A model generated the notes under the pieces. That model did no database searches and had not been told where the DNA came from. It saw only the letters and a list, made by a program, of their open reading frames with translations. A stretch of DNA of 64,000 nucleotides from Alkalilimnicola ehrlichii (lineage in GTDB: Bacteria; Pseudomonadota; Gammaproteobacteria; Nitrococcales; AK92): contig NZ_NFZV01000025.1 of the NCBI RefSeq assembly GCF_003399765.1, positions 1-64,000 on the forward strand, given 5' to 3'. A program made the translations under genes and the position numbers. Shown in pieces: positions 1 through 9,370 of this stretch; the stretch's first letter is position 1, and each line of letters starts with the position of its first letter.

Positions 1-50
1 ATAGACGTTTTTACTTTTGCATCAGATGCTTACGCCGAATTGTGCGTATT

Positions 51-96
51 CATGGGGTGCAGGTGGTCGGAGGTTCAAATCCTCTCACCCCGACCA
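51..96 (+). tRNA. 3' half of tRNA-Pro(GGG), probable attachment-site remnant
   Basis: The 46 bases match the anticodon loop (ATGGGGT, anticodon GGG), variable region, T arm (GGAGG TTCAAAT CCTCT) and 3' acceptor strand CACCCCG plus ACCA of a bacterial tRNA-Pro. The 5' half is absent: no CGGGGTG acceptor strand or D arm precedes it, and the bases before the loop cannot pair with GCAGG. A 3' half alone is what site-specific integration into a tRNA leaves at the far end of an island. It is followed directly by the terminator expected after a tRNA gene. A normal tRNA cut by the window edge is excluded because 50 unrelated bases lie upstream. Confidence 0.8.
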
Positions 97-108
97 AATT
101 AAGCGATG

Positions 109-141
109 AAAAAGGCCGGTTCCGAAAGGACCGGCCTTTTT
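109..141 (+). terminator. Rho-independent terminator behind the tRNA-Pro sequence
   Basis: A run of five A, a GC-rich stem (GGCCGGT / ACCGGCC, extended by TCC / GGA around a GAAA loop) and five T form a classical, nearly symmetric intrinsic terminator that could work in both directions. Confidence 0.85.
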
Positions 142-187
142 CATTTCTGGAATACGGCACTTCTGGTTGTCAATTGAGGTTTCTTAA

Positions 188-252
188 GGAAATACGGAAT
201 CTCCCTTGCCCCCTCTGGCGGCGAAGAAGGGCGAGGGGCATTCCGTATTTCC
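188..252. repeat. Long imperfect inverted repeat
   Basis: GGAAATACGGAA at 188-199 pairs perfectly with TTCCGTATTTCC at 241-252. A second inner arm, TGCCCCCTC against GAGGGGCA, lies inside. No T tract follows, so it is not an obvious intrinsic terminator. It may be a small palindromic mobile element or a REP-like sequence. Confidence 0.7.
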
Positions 253-428
253 CTGCGGTTGATCAAGTTTCGACTAATCCTCCAGAGTCTGCCTTATTTC
301 GCTCCTGTCAAAATCGGTTTATACGCCTTCACTTGCCCGCCACAACTCAACAGGAGCTGCGGCGAAAGCCTGGTCATAGGCTTCTAGCGCATACTCCCAC
401 CCCTTCGCACTTGTGCAAGCTGCTGATG

Positions 429-471
429 GGTGAGCGCTGGCTACCAACTGTAGCGGTAGCCAGCGCTCACC
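429..471. repeat. Perfect 17-bp inverted repeat with 9-base loop
   Basis: GGTGAGCGCTGGCTACC at 429-445 is repeated in inverted form at 455-471 around the loop AACTGTAGC. The stem is perfect. No T tract is present on either side, which argues against a simple terminator. Confidence 0.8.
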
Positions 472-904
472 GTGTGGCCTGAATCCTGAGAGATGAAGTT
501 TAGCCGCGTGCTGTGGTTTCTTCCTTCGCCCCACCAATAATAGCCGCCAGCCAGCCTCACCATTGATTCGCTATCATCGCCTGTGGAGTCGCTCTAACCA
601 AGCATGATCTCGAAAGTGTCTGGCAGGTACGCGAAGGTCTACGCCGAAGTCCATGCCGCTGCAATCACCCTTAACGCAAAGGCCGTCGATGCAGACCTCT
701 GTCTCGGAAGACATGTGCCTCACCATCGGGAAAATGTCGATCTGCTCATCTACAGGAATAGGGAGTGAGGCACCGATTAAGACGGCGGCCCTCCCAACCT
801 CTGCATTTGGTCCCTCATTGCCGCCAGTGGTTATTGGCCGCCGTAATGCGGCTGTTGCCTAATCTTCGCTGCATGGCGGCTCTACCCCAGAGGGTGTAGC
901 TGCT

Positions 905-1275
905 TCAGTCGCACGGGTAGGTGATGGCCAATGCCTGCCACGTCGCGATCGCCGCCGGGGCGTTTTCTAACCTCGCGTTGCCGTCGACTGTATCCAGTAC
1001 GGCAGTGACCATGTTGATCAGACGGGCTTCTTCAGGCTGACAATAAAGGTCTGGTGTCTCATTAACGGCTGCTGCGACGGAGGCGCCGGAATCAAACCCC
1101 ATCAGGAAGTGGAAGCAAGATAGACTTTGTACCCTGTCTCCGTCTTGACCAGACCAGATGGCCTCGGTCTGCAGGCAGGTGCGTACAAGGTCCGCTCCGG
1201 TCTCGATGACTGATGCGGCTGCATGCCCGGAAGCAAGAGCTAAGAATAGAAGCGCAGAGACTGCTAGTTTTTCAT
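905..1275 (-). CDS. Rap1a/Tai-family secreted protein, start region frameshifted
   Basis: The product is a small exported protein of the Rap1a/Tai type, a family that includes periplasmic immunity proteins against type VI amidase effectors. After a hydrophobic signal peptide (LAVSALLFLALASGHAAA) the family pattern is clear: GADLVRTC, a central Cys (LSCFHFLMGF), YCQPEEARLINMV, and the terminal Tyr-Pro-Cys. Length, about 123 residues, is normal. The frame is open from a TTG at 1285, but the natural start is probably the ATG at 1275. ATG followed by five A then CTAGCA gives a premature stop, whereas six A would give Met-Lys-Lys-Leu-Ala and join the signal peptide. So one base seems missing at 1268-1272. 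No T6SS effector gene is next to it, so the immunity role is only a family inference. Confidence 0.75.
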
Positions 1276-1285
1276 GTTCCCCCAA

Positions 1286-1635
1286 TGTAACCGTTAAGAA
1301 AAGTTGTTCTGGTGCCGGCTGTGCTTCCCAGGCACCAGCTAAGTGAACATGACGCCGTTAGACCAGTATGTTCTCGTTGATTTCTGCAATCTGGCGTCGT
1401 CCGTCGGTCCGGATCAACGAAGACTAGATCTCCATTCCCCTAGGAGTTATCTTCGCCGGGTTTTACCCCCGAACTCTCAACATAAGCGTGTACAGTTTAT
1501 TATTCGCAGGACAGGATACCATTCCTGGGTATCACCTGGAGATTTCGTTTCAAGATTCGGGACTGCGTTCAATATCTGATAAAGTTTATTCTATAAGAAC
1601 TCATTGCTTTGCCTCTTGTAGCACCGGGGAAATAC
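1286..1635. other. Intergenic stretch with an attC-like imperfect inverted repeat
   Basis: No gene is supported here. At 1286-1363 TGTAAC and GTTAGAC frame two imperfectly paired arms (TTGTTC-TGGTGCC and GGCACCA-GCTAA-GTGAAC) around a short loop, which is the general layout of an integron attC site. The 5' box deviates from consensus and no integrase is visible. The rest, up to the hsdM start, holds no recognised element. Confidence 0.3.
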
Positions 1636-3614
1636 GTGACTAACGAGAACCACTCGCAGACCGCCGCCTTTATCTGGTCGGTGGCTGACCTCCTGCGCGG
1701 CGATTTCAAACAGTCCCAGTACGGTCGAATCATCCTGCCGTTCACCCTGCTGCGGCGTATGGAGTGCGTGCTCGAATCGACCAAGGAGCGCGTGACCGCG
1801 GCGGCGCAGGCGCATGTCGATAAACCTGAGGCGGTGCGGGAGATGCTGCTGCTGCGCGAGGCGGGGCAGCAGTTCTTCAACGTCTCGCCGCTGTCGCTCG
1901 CCACGCTCTCCGACACGCAGACCATGGACGACCTCACCAGCTATGTGCAGTCGTTCAGCAAGGAGGCGCGGGAGATCTTCGAGCACTTCCACTTCGAGGA
2001 CTTTGTCGAGCAGCTCAACGCCAACAATCTGCTCTACCAAGTAGTGCAGCGGTTCGCGGGCATAGACCTGAGCCCGAAGGCGATCAGCAACTTCGGCATG
2101 GGCATCATTTTGAAGAGCTGATCCGCAAGTTCGCCGAGTCGTCCAACGAGACGGCGGGCGAGCACTTCACCCCGCGCGACATCGTGCACCTTACTACTTC
2201 GCTCGTGCTCACAGGGCAGGACGAAAAGCTCAAGCCGAACGGCATCGTCACGATCTATGACCCGACTGCCGGCACCGGCGGATTCCTGTCCGAGGGCGAT
2301 GAATACATCCAGCAGGTGAGCGACAACGTCAGCGTCGCGCTGCACGGTCAGGAGCTCAACCCCGAGTCCTACGCCATCTGCAAGGCGGACATGCTCATCA
2401 AGGGCCAGGACATTGCCAACATCAAACTTGGCAACACGCTCTCCGACGACCACCACGCCGGCGCCCGCTTCGACTTCATGCTCTCCAATCCGCCGTTCGG
2501 GGTGGACTGGAAGAAGGTGCAGAAGCAGGTCAGCGACGAGCACAAGTTCAAGGGGCACGACGGCCGCTTCGGACCGGGGCTGCCGCGGGTGTCGGATGGC
2601 TCGCTGCTGTTCCTGCTGCACCTGGTCAGCAAGATGCGCGACCCGCGTGAGGGCGGCTCCCGCATCGGCATTATCCTTAACGGCTCGCCGCTGTTCACCG
2701 GCGGCGCCGGCAGCGGCGAGTCCGAGATCCGGCGTTACCTGCTGCAGCAGGATCTAGTCGAGGCGATCATCGCCCTGCCCACGGACATGTTCTACAACAC
2801 CGGCATCGCCACCTACGTCTGGGTGCTTTCCAACAACAAGCCGGTGGGGCGCCAGAGAAAGGTGCAGCTCATCAACGCCGGCGGTCGTTTCAGCAAGATG
2901 CGCAAGTCGCTCGGCAGCAAGCGTAACTTCCTCGACGAGGCGCAGATCAACGCTATCGTTAGGCTCTACGGCGCCTTTGAGGAGAACGAGGAGAGCAAAA
3001 TCTTCCCGCTCGACGCCTTTGGCTACCGCCGCATCACCGTCGAGCGCCCGCTGCGGCTGAACTTCCAGGCCAGCCCCGAGCGTATCCGCCGCATCCTCGA
3101 CGAAAAACCCATCCAGAAGCTGGACGACATCACGCGCGCCACGCTGTTGGCTGCCTGCGAGGATCTCGACGGCGACCGGCTCTACCGCAACCGCGACGCC
3201 TTTAACCGCGACTTGAAACAGGCACTCAAGGCGCGCGACGTCAAGCTTGCCGCGCCGCAAATGAAAAGCGTAATGAGCGCCTTGTCCGAGCCCGACCCGG
3301 AAGCGGATATCTGCACCGACAAACAAGGCAACCCCGAGCCTGACAGCAACCTGCGCGACTTTGAAAACGTCCCGCTGGGTGAGTCGGTGTTCGACTATTT
3401 CGAGCGTGAGGTCAAACCCCACGTGCCGGACGCCTGGATCGACGAGAGCAAGCGCGATCCGCAGGACGGTGAGATCGGCATCGTCGGTTTCGAGATCCCC
3501 TTCAACCGGCACTTCTACGTGTTCCAGCCGCCGCGGCCGCTGGAGGAGATCGACGCCGACCTGAAAGCCTGCACTGACCGGATCAAGGCGATGATCGAGG
3601 AGCTGTCGACATGA
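1636..3614 (+). CDS. hsdM: Type I restriction-modification DNA methyltransferase subunit, one frameshift
   Basis: HsdM is the N6-adenine methyltransferase of the type I complex, working with HsdS and HsdR. I choose GTG at 1636 because GGGGA lies just upstream and the protein then begins [20 protein letters not shown], as in relatives. The SAM-binding motif DPTAGTGGF (codons near 2262) and the catalytic NPPF (near 2488) are intact. The frame breaks at about 2103: ATGGGCATCAT should read ATG GGC CAT CAT, after which [10 protein letters not shown] and [10 protein letters not shown] follow normally. A single C seems lost. The repaired protein is about 660 residues, a normal length. It overlaps hsdS by four bases. 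If the deletion is real, methylation is lost while hsdR stays intact, which should be toxic; this favours a sequence error. Confidence 0.92.
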
Positions 3615-4990
3615 GCTTCCCGCGGTATCCGGAATACAAGGACTCCGGAGTTGAGTGGCTTGGAGAGGTGCCGGCGCACTGGCGGGTGGTGCCGTGTCGA
3701 ACGTTCGTCGAAGAGCGAAAGGACAAGAACTCCGACGCGGCCGTTGATGCTTACCTGTCATTGATGGCGAACGTCGGAGTCATTCCATATGAGGAAAAGG
3801 GTGATGTAGGGAACAAAAAGCCTGATGACTTGAGCAAGTGCAAGATCGTCAAAAGGGGCGACTTGGTCATAAACAGTATGAACTATGGCATCGGGTCGTA
3901 TGGCCTGTCTGGCCTGGACGGCGTGTGCAGCCCCGTTTACATCGTCCTGCGGGCGGTAGAGCCGGAGGTGTTGCCTAGGTATGCACTGCGTATCTTCGAG
4001 AACAGAGCCTTTCAGAGTCTCGCTCAATCGTTTGGCAACGGAATCTTGGCCCATCGGGCCGCCATAGGCTGGGATGACCTGAAGGGAATCAAAGTCGCCC
4101 TCCCCCCAAAGGATGAGCAAAACCTGCTTGCCGCCTTCCTCGACCACGAGACCGCGAAGATCGACGCGCTGGTGGACGAGCAGAAGCGCCTGATCGAGTT
4201 TCTGAAGGAGAAGCGGCAGGCCGTGATCTCGCACGCCGTCACCAAGGGCCTGGACCCGAACGTGCCGATGAAAGACTCGGGCGTCGAGTGGCTGGGCGAG
4301 GTGCCAGCGCATTGGGTGGTGCTGCCTATCAAGTATGTCATCAAATCGATGGGACAAGGATGGAGCCCCCAGTGCGAGAATCGAGTCGCTGGTAATGACG
4401 AGTTCGGGGTCCTTAAAGTCGGGTGCGTGAATGGAGGGCAGTTCAAGCCCGAGGAGAACAAGGCTCTGCCGAGCGACTTGGCGCCAGATCCTAATCTAAG
4501 CATTAGAACCGGCGACCTAATGATATCGCGCGCTAACACGCGTGATTTGGTAGGTAGCGCGGCTGTGGCGCTGGCTGACTACTCGAACCTGCTCCTGTGC
4601 GACAAACTATACAGACTGCGGCTCGACGACTCGCGATGCCTTCCGCGCTTCCTTTCCTGCTACCTGGGCACCCGTATGGCTCGGGGACGGCTTGAGCTAG
4701 AGGCGACGGGGGCGAGTAGCTCTATGCTGAACATCGGCCAAGCCACAGTGCGCGATCTTGTCTTTCCTGTGCCCCCAGTCGATGAGCAGCACGGTATAGT
4801 CACTTTCATCGACAACCAGCTCGTGAGGTCTGACAAGTTGGTCGCAGAGGCAGAAAAGGCAGTCGAGCTTCTTCAAGAACGCCGCTCCGCCCTGATCTCT
4901 GCCGCCGTTACCGGCAAGATCGACGTCCGCGGCTGGAAGCCCGCAAGCAGTGTGGCCACGGACGACACCGCCGCACAGGTGACCGCATGA
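3611..4990 (+). CDS. hsdS: Type I restriction-modification specificity subunit
   Basis: HsdS gives the complex its DNA sequence specificity through two target-recognition domains. The 459-residue protein has the expected two-fold layout. The phrase [15 protein letters not shown] occurs near residue 10 and again near residue 222, each opening one recognition domain, and each half ends in a helical spacer ([19 protein letters not shown], and a related one beginning VTFIDNQL near residue 400). Such repeats allow domain exchange by recombination. The start codon overlaps the hsdM stop (ATGA), indicating translational coupling. The DNA target cannot be read from sequence. Confidence 0.95.
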   Translation: MSFPRYPEYKDSGVEWLGEVPAHWRVVPCRTFVEERKDKNSDAAVDAYLSLMANVGVIPYEEKGDVGNKKPDDLSKCKIVKRGDLVINSMNYGIGSYGLSGLDGVCSPVYIVLRAVEPEVLPRYALRIFENRAFQSLAQSFGNGILAHRAAIGWDDLKGIKVALPPKDEQNLLAAFLDHETAKIDALVDEQKRLIEFLKEKRQAVISHAVTKGLDPNVPMKDSGVEWLGEVPAHWVVLPIKYVIKSMGQGWSPQCENRVAGNDEFGVLKVGCVNGGQFKPEENKALPSDLAPDPNLSIRTGDLMISRANTRDLVGSAAVALADYSNLLLCDKLYRLRLDDSRCLPRFLSCYLGTRMARGRLELEATGASSSMLNIGQATVRDLVFPVPPVDEQHGIVTFIDNQLVRSDKLVAEAEKAVELLQERRSALISAAVTGKIDVRGWKPASSVATDDTAAQVTA

Positions 4991-5193
4991 CCCCCGGCCG
5001 CAGCATCCGCCTGTTCCTGGTCGATGGCACGTCGAACGGCCTGCTGACCGCCGAGATCATGAACTGGACCGGCCACGTCCTCACCGGGCCGCGCAGCAAG
5101 CTCACCGAGCTGGTGCAGCGCCCCGAGTGTGGCCGCACCGGGATCTGTCTCAAGGGCAGTGACGACACCGCCTTCCCGCCACTCCAGATATGA
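4987..5193 (+). pseudogene. Truncated GIY-YIG nuclease-family gene (N-terminal stub)
   Basis: This 68-codon frame overlaps the hsdS stop by four bases. It begins like the N-terminus of the GIY-YIG nuclease family proteins often found in hsd loci (SIRLFLVDGTSNGLLTAEIMN, GPRSKLTELVQRPECGRTGI). Homology stops after GRTGI, just where a full-length protein would enter its GIY-YIG core; the last dozen residues look unrelated and end in a stop. A deletion seems to have removed the remaining majority of the gene up to the DUF3800 gene. A functional nuclease is not expected. Confidence 0.65.
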
Positions 5194-5206
5194 CGTTACC
5201 ATCACG

Positions 5207-5947
5207 ATGCTGAATTTCGGTGATTACATCGTCTACGTAGACGAAAGCGGCGACCACGGGCTTACCTCGATCAACCCCGACTACCCGGTGTTCGTGCTCG
5301 CGTTTTGTCTTTTCGAGAAGCGCGTTTACGTCGAGCAGATCGTGCCGCGGATCCAGGCGTTGAAGTTTCGTTACTTCGGGCACGATATGGTGGTGTTTCA
5401 CGAGGCGGACATCCGGCGGTCGCGCCCGCCTTTCGACATTCTGCTTAATCCTACCGTGCGTGAACCGTTTCTTGCTGATCTTACCGGGCTGGTCGAGTCG
5501 GCCCCGTTCACACTTGTAGCAAGCTGCATCATGAAGGAGTCCTTTAAGCAGCGACACGGAGCGGACGGCAACCCCTACCATGTCGCGATGGAGTTCGGCC
5601 TCGAGCGGATTTACCTGGAGCTGCAAAGCCGCGGCCAACGAGGGAGGCGGACGCACGTGGTGTTCGAGCAGCGGGGGTTGCAGGAGGATCGGGCGCTGGA
5701 GCTCGAATTTCGCCGGATCATGGATCGCAGCCGCATGGCGGGGATGGCCGACACTCTAGAGCTGGTGCTTGCGGACAAGAAGGTCAACTCGGCGGGTCTT
5801 CAGCTCGCCGATATGGTCGCACGGCCCATTGGCCGGCGCCTGCTGCGCCCGGATCAGCAGAACCGCGCTTACGAAACGTTGGAATCAAAATTCAGGCGCG
5901 ATGGGCTTGGTCGAATCGAAGGATGGGGGCTGAAATGCTACCCCTAG
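5207..5947 (+). CDS. DUF3800 domain protein in the hsd locus
   Basis: The protein (246 residues from the ATG at 5207) belongs to the DUF3800 family, whose members have an RNase H-like fold and often sit in defence or mobile loci. Visible signatures are the N-terminal YVDESGDHG, the acidic FLADLTGLV strand, and the C-terminal NSAGLQLADMVARPIGR, where the acidic residues would form the metal site. It lies between hsdS and hsdR, in the same direction. An upstream extension of the frame exists but belongs to the truncated GIY-YIG region, so the internal ATG is preferred. A nuclease role is inference from the fold; no substrate is known. Confidence 0.85.
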   Translation: MLNFGDYIVYVDESGDHGLTSINPDYPVFVLAFCLFEKRVYVEQIVPRIQALKFRYFGHDMVVFHEADIRRSRPPFDILLNPTVREPFLADLTGLVESAPFTLVASCIMKESFKQRHGADGNPYHVAMEFGLERIYLELQSRGQRGRRTHVVFEQRGLQEDRALELEFRRIMDRSRMAGMADTLELVLADKKVNSAGLQLADMVARPIGRRLLRPDQQNRAYETLESKFRRDGLGRIEGWGLKCYP

Positions 5948-6099
5948 ATAGCAAAAGACCCCGACGCATTCGCCGAGGCCTATTGCCGATCGGGCGTTCC
6001 CAATCCACAGCTCTTAGTATGGGGCATACGCGAGTGCGTCTCAAGCACTGATTGCATGTTGCGGGCGTTGCCCGACTAAATAAGAACGAGGAATCAACC

Positions 6100-9000
6100 A
6101 TGGCCAGCAGCAGAGAGGCGCGATTCCAGCAAGACATTATCGACGCGCTAACGGAGAACGGCTGGCTGGTCGGCACCGCCGGCGGCTACGACCGCGCCTC
6201 GGCCCTCTACACCGAGGACGTGATCGCCTACTACCGCGAGGCACACCCGCAGCAGTGGGAGCGCTTCTGCAAACACCATGGTCAGAACCCCGAAGCCAGT
6301 CTGACGCGCCACGTGACTCGCGAGCTCGACAAGCGCGGCACGCTGGACGTGCTGCGCCACGGCTTCAAGGTGCCGGGTGCGCGGGTGGAGCTGTGCAGCT
6401 TCAAACCGGACCACGACATGAACCAGGACTCGCTGGCCCGTTACCGCGCCAACCGACTGCGCGTGGTGCCGGAGGTTTCTTATTCGCCGCATGCGCGCAA
6501 GGGCGAATACGACCCGCGGCTCGATCTGGTGCTGTTCGTCAACGGCATTCCTACGGCTACGCTGGAGCTCAAAAGCGAGTTCAAACAGTCGGTGGAGCAG
6601 GCCAAGCGGCAATACTGCCGCGACCGGCCGGTGAAAGACCCGCTAACGCGCAAGCCGGAGCCGCTGCTGGCCTTCAAGCGCGGTGCGCTGGTGCACTTTG
6701 CGGTGAGCCAGTTCGAGGTGGCGATGACTACCAAGCTCGCCGGGCGCGATACGTTCTTTCTGCCGTTCAACCTCGGAACCGAGGATGGCGGGGCCGGGAA
6801 TCCGCTGCCGGCTCATGAGGACGACTACGCTACCGATTATCTCTGGCGGCGGGTACTGCAGCCGGATGCCTGGCTGAAGATCCTGGCGCGCTTTCTCCAC
6901 CTGGAGCAAAAGACCAGCGAAGACTTCCACGGCAAGCGCATTACCAAGGAGACGATGATCTTCCCGCGCTTCCACCAGTGGGACGTGGTCAACCAACTGA
7001 TCGACACGACGCGCCGGGAAGGCGCCGGCCAGCGTTATCTGATTCAGCATAGCGCGGGCTCGGGCAAGTCGAACTCGATCGCCTGGACCGCGCATCAGCT
7101 GGCCTCGCTCTACGACGAGGCGGGCCAGAAGCTGTTTAGCTCGGTCATCGTCGTCACCGACCGCACGGTGCTCGACAGCCAGCTACAGGAAACGATCTAC
7201 CAGTTCGAACACGCCGAGGGCGTGGTGCGGCCCATCACGCGCGAGGTGGGTAGCCAGAGCAAGTCGGAACAACTGGCCGAGGCGCTATCAAGCCAGACCC
7301 GAATCATTATCGTCACCATTCAGACCTTCCCGGCCTTGTTCGAGGCGCTCGACAAGCATCCGCAGCTCGCCGACGGCCGCTACGCGGTGATCGCCGATGA
7401 GGCGCATTCGTCGCAGACCGGCTCGTCGGCGAGCAAGTTAAAGGCCATTCTCGGCGCGGATCGGCCGGAGGGCGAGGAGCTGAGCGCCGAGGATCTGCTA
7501 AGTGCTGCCGTGAGCGTTCGCAAGCCGAGCGAGCGCATTAGCTACTACGCCTTCACGGCCACGCCCAAGGGCAAGACGCTGGAGCTGTTCGGCCGGGCAC
7601 CGGACCCGAGCGCACCGCGCGGCCCGGACAACAAGCCGGAGGCGTTTCACGTTTACTCGATGCGGCAGGCCATTGAGGAGGGCTTCATCCTCGACGTGCT
7701 CAAACGCTACGTAACCTACAACACCGCCTGGAAGCTCGCCCACCCGGAGGCCGACGATCGCGAGGTGGAATCGAGCAAGGCGTCGCGCAAATTGGCCCGT
7801 TGGGTGCGGCTGCACCCTTACAATATCAGCCAGAAGGTCGAGATCATCGTTGAGCACTTCCGTACCAATGTGCGCCACCTGCTCGACGGCCAGGCTAAGG
7901 CCATGGTGGTGACGGCCAGCCGCCAGGAGGCGGTACGCTACACGCTGGCGATGAAGGCCTACTGCGAAGAGCGACGCTACCGCGACGTGCATCCGCTGGT
8001 GGCTTTCTCCGGCACGGTGCCGCCCGATGATGTGATTCCGGAAGAGGTGAGCGAGACCAGCGCGCTGCTCAACCCGGGGCTGAAAGGGCGCGATCTGCGG
8101 GACGCCTTCGACACCGCCGATTACAACGTGATGATCGCCGCTAATAAGTTCCAGACCGGCTTCGATCAGCCTAAGCTGTGTGCGATGTATGTGGACAAGA
8201 AACTGCAGAGCGTCGACTGCGTGCAGACCCTCTCCCGCCTGAACCGCACCTTCCCCGGCAAGGAGACCTTCGTTCTCGATTTCTTCAACGACCCGCAGGA
8301 TATTCTCGCGGCCTTTGAGCCCTACTACAGCACTGCGGAGCTGGCCGACGTGTCGGACCAGATGGTGGTGTTCGATCTTCAGTACACGCTGGACGAGGCC
8401 CGGATTTATCAGTGGGACGAGGTTTCAGGCTTTGCGCGCGCCTTTTTTGATCCGAAAGTGCCGGCCGCGCGTATGAGCAGCTACACGCAGCCGGCGCGCG
8501 AGCGCTTTGTCTCCCGCTACAAGACGGCCGCTGAGAAGGTGCAGGAGTGGAAAGAGGCGAAACAGCGCGCTGAGGCGAACGGCGACAAGGCCGGGTTGAC
8601 GCGCGCTGAGCAGGAGTTGAAGGACTACGGCACCGTGCTCGACGGACTGGATCTTTTCAAGAAGAACCTGCAGAGCTTCGTGCGGGCCTACGAGTTCTTG
8701 TCGCAGATCGTCGAGTACGACGACCCGGAGCTCGAGCAGCTGTGCGTTTACGCCAAGCACCTTCATCCGCTGCTGCGTATTGATCGACTCGACGAGGACG
8801 ATATCGACGTCAGCGAGCTGGCGCTCACGCACTACCGTTTGGCCAAGCGCGCCGAGCATCGTCTGCGGTTGGGGGAAAGCGATGACGATCACAGCCTCAA
8901 GCCCATCACCGAGCTTGGTTCGGGCAAGCCGCACGACCCGGAGAAGAAACGGCTGTCCGAAATCATCGAGCGGCTGAACGACCTGTTCGGCGCGGAGGTG

Positions 9001-9288
9001 AGCGACGACGACAAATTGCACTTCGCTAACGGCGTGGCTGACCGAATCGAGCGCGACGATGCGGTCATGGCACAGGTGAACAGTCACAGCGCCGAGCAGG
9101 TCATGCACGGCCTGTTCCCGAAGCGCGTCATCGACACGGTGCTGGATGCGATGAACGACAACGAGAAGCTGTCGATGCAGGTGCTTGATAACGAAGAGCG
9201 GGGCCGGGAGTTTGCGCTGTTGATCCTCCAGTTGCTGGCGGGTAGGCGTGAGACGCCTATTAAAGGGGCGGACGATAGGGTGCGGTAG
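6100..9288 (+). CDS. hsdR: Type I restriction endonuclease subunit (translocating nuclease)
   Basis: HsdR is the motor and nuclease of the type I complex. The ATG at 6100 follows GAGGAA at good spacing. The 1,062-residue protein has an N-terminal PD-(D/E)XK nuclease (DLVLFVNGIPTATLELKSEF), a Walker A (HSAGSGKSN), the DEAH box (DEAHSSQTG), a TATPKG motif III and the helicase C-terminal motif region (NKFQTGFDQPKL and LSRLNRTFPGK), followed by a helical C-terminal domain that docks to HsdM/HsdS. The gene is unbroken. It is separated from hsdS by the GIY-YIG stub and DUF3800 gene, an arrangement common in mobile hsd loci. Confidence 0.96.
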   Translation: MASSREARFQQDIIDALTENGWLVGTAGGYDRASALYTEDVIAYYREAHPQQWERFCKHHGQNPEASLTRHVTRELDKRGTLDVLRHGFKVPGARVELCSFKPDHDMNQDSLARYRANRLRVVPEVSYSPHARKGEYDPRLDLVLFVNGIPTATLELKSEFKQSVEQAKRQYCRDRPVKDPLTRKPEPLLAFKRGALVHFAVSQFEVAMTTKLAGRDTFFLPFNLGTEDGGAGNPLPAHEDDYATDYLWRRVLQPDAWLKILARFLHLEQKTSEDFHGKRITKETMIFPRFHQWDVVNQLIDTTRREGAGQRYLIQHSAGSGKSNSIAWTAHQLASLYDEAGQKLFSSVIVVTDRTVLDSQLQETIYQFEHAEGVVRPITREVGSQSKSEQLAEALSSQTRIIIVTIQTFPALFEALDKHPQLADGRYAVIADEAHSSQTGSSASKLKAILGADRPEGEELSAEDLLSAAVSVRKPSERISYYAFTATPKGKTLELFGRAPDPSAPRGPDNKPEAFHVYSMRQAIEEGFILDVLKRYVTYNTAWKLAHPEADDREVESSKASRKLARWVRLHPYNISQKVEIIVEHFRTNVRHLLDGQAKAMVVTASRQEAVRYTLAMKAYCEERRYRDVHPLVAFSGTVPPDDVIPEEVSETSALLNPGLKGRDLRDAFDTADYNVMIAANKFQTGFDQPKLCAMYVDKKLQSVDCVQTLSRLNRTFPGKETFVLDFFNDPQDILAAFEPYYSTAELADVSDQMVVFDLQYTLDEARIYQWDEVSGFARAFFDPKVPAARMSSYTQPARERFVSRYKTAAEKVQEWKEAKQRAEANGDKAGLTRAEQELKDYGTVLDGLDLFKKNLQSFVRAYEFLSQIVEYDDPELEQLCVYAKHLHPLLRIDRLDEDDIDVSELALTHYRLAKRAEHRLRLGESDDDHSLKPITELGSGKPHDPEKKRLSEIIERLNDLFGAEVSDDDKLHFANGVADRIERDDAVMAQVNSHSAEQVMHGLFPKRVIDTVLDAMNDNEKLSMQVLDNEERGREFALLILQLLAGRRETPIKGADDRVR

Positions 9289-9370
9289 TCGGTTGGGTGG
9301 AAACGGTGTTGGGTCACACATACCTGTTGCGAACAAGCGGGATATGCGTCAATGATCAAAGGGGGCAGGG

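Larger units (their letters stand above)
97..904. other. 808-bp stretch without a convincing gene; decayed or orphan sequence
   Basis: No reading frame here resembles a known family. It contains a terminator and two strong inverted repeats (listed separately). One frame on the - strand, 858 to 574, stays open for 95 codons between stops and reads smoothly, with the segment VCIDGLCVKGDCSGMDFGV, but it has no start codon before an internal ATG. It could be a small orphan gene with a lost start. It has the same orientation as the Rap1a-like gene at 905-1275. Confidence 0.5.

Noticed and set aside
51..96. Complete tRNA with an unusual 5' half
   Set aside because: The upstream 50 bases cannot form an acceptor strand, D arm or the 5' anticodon stem.
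429..471. Perfect hairpin as intrinsic terminator
   Set aside because: No T tract on either strand and no gene ends nearby.
42..482. 146-codon + strand reading frame
   Set aside because: It runs through the tRNA sequence, the terminator and a large hairpin and has no protein-like pattern.
1343..1579. 78-codon + strand frame
   Set aside because: No family resemblance, no ribosome site, overlaps the attC-like repeat.
2754..3761. Long - strand frame opposite hsdM/hsdS
   Set aside because: Shadow of GC-rich codons; the + strand has clear hsd motifs.
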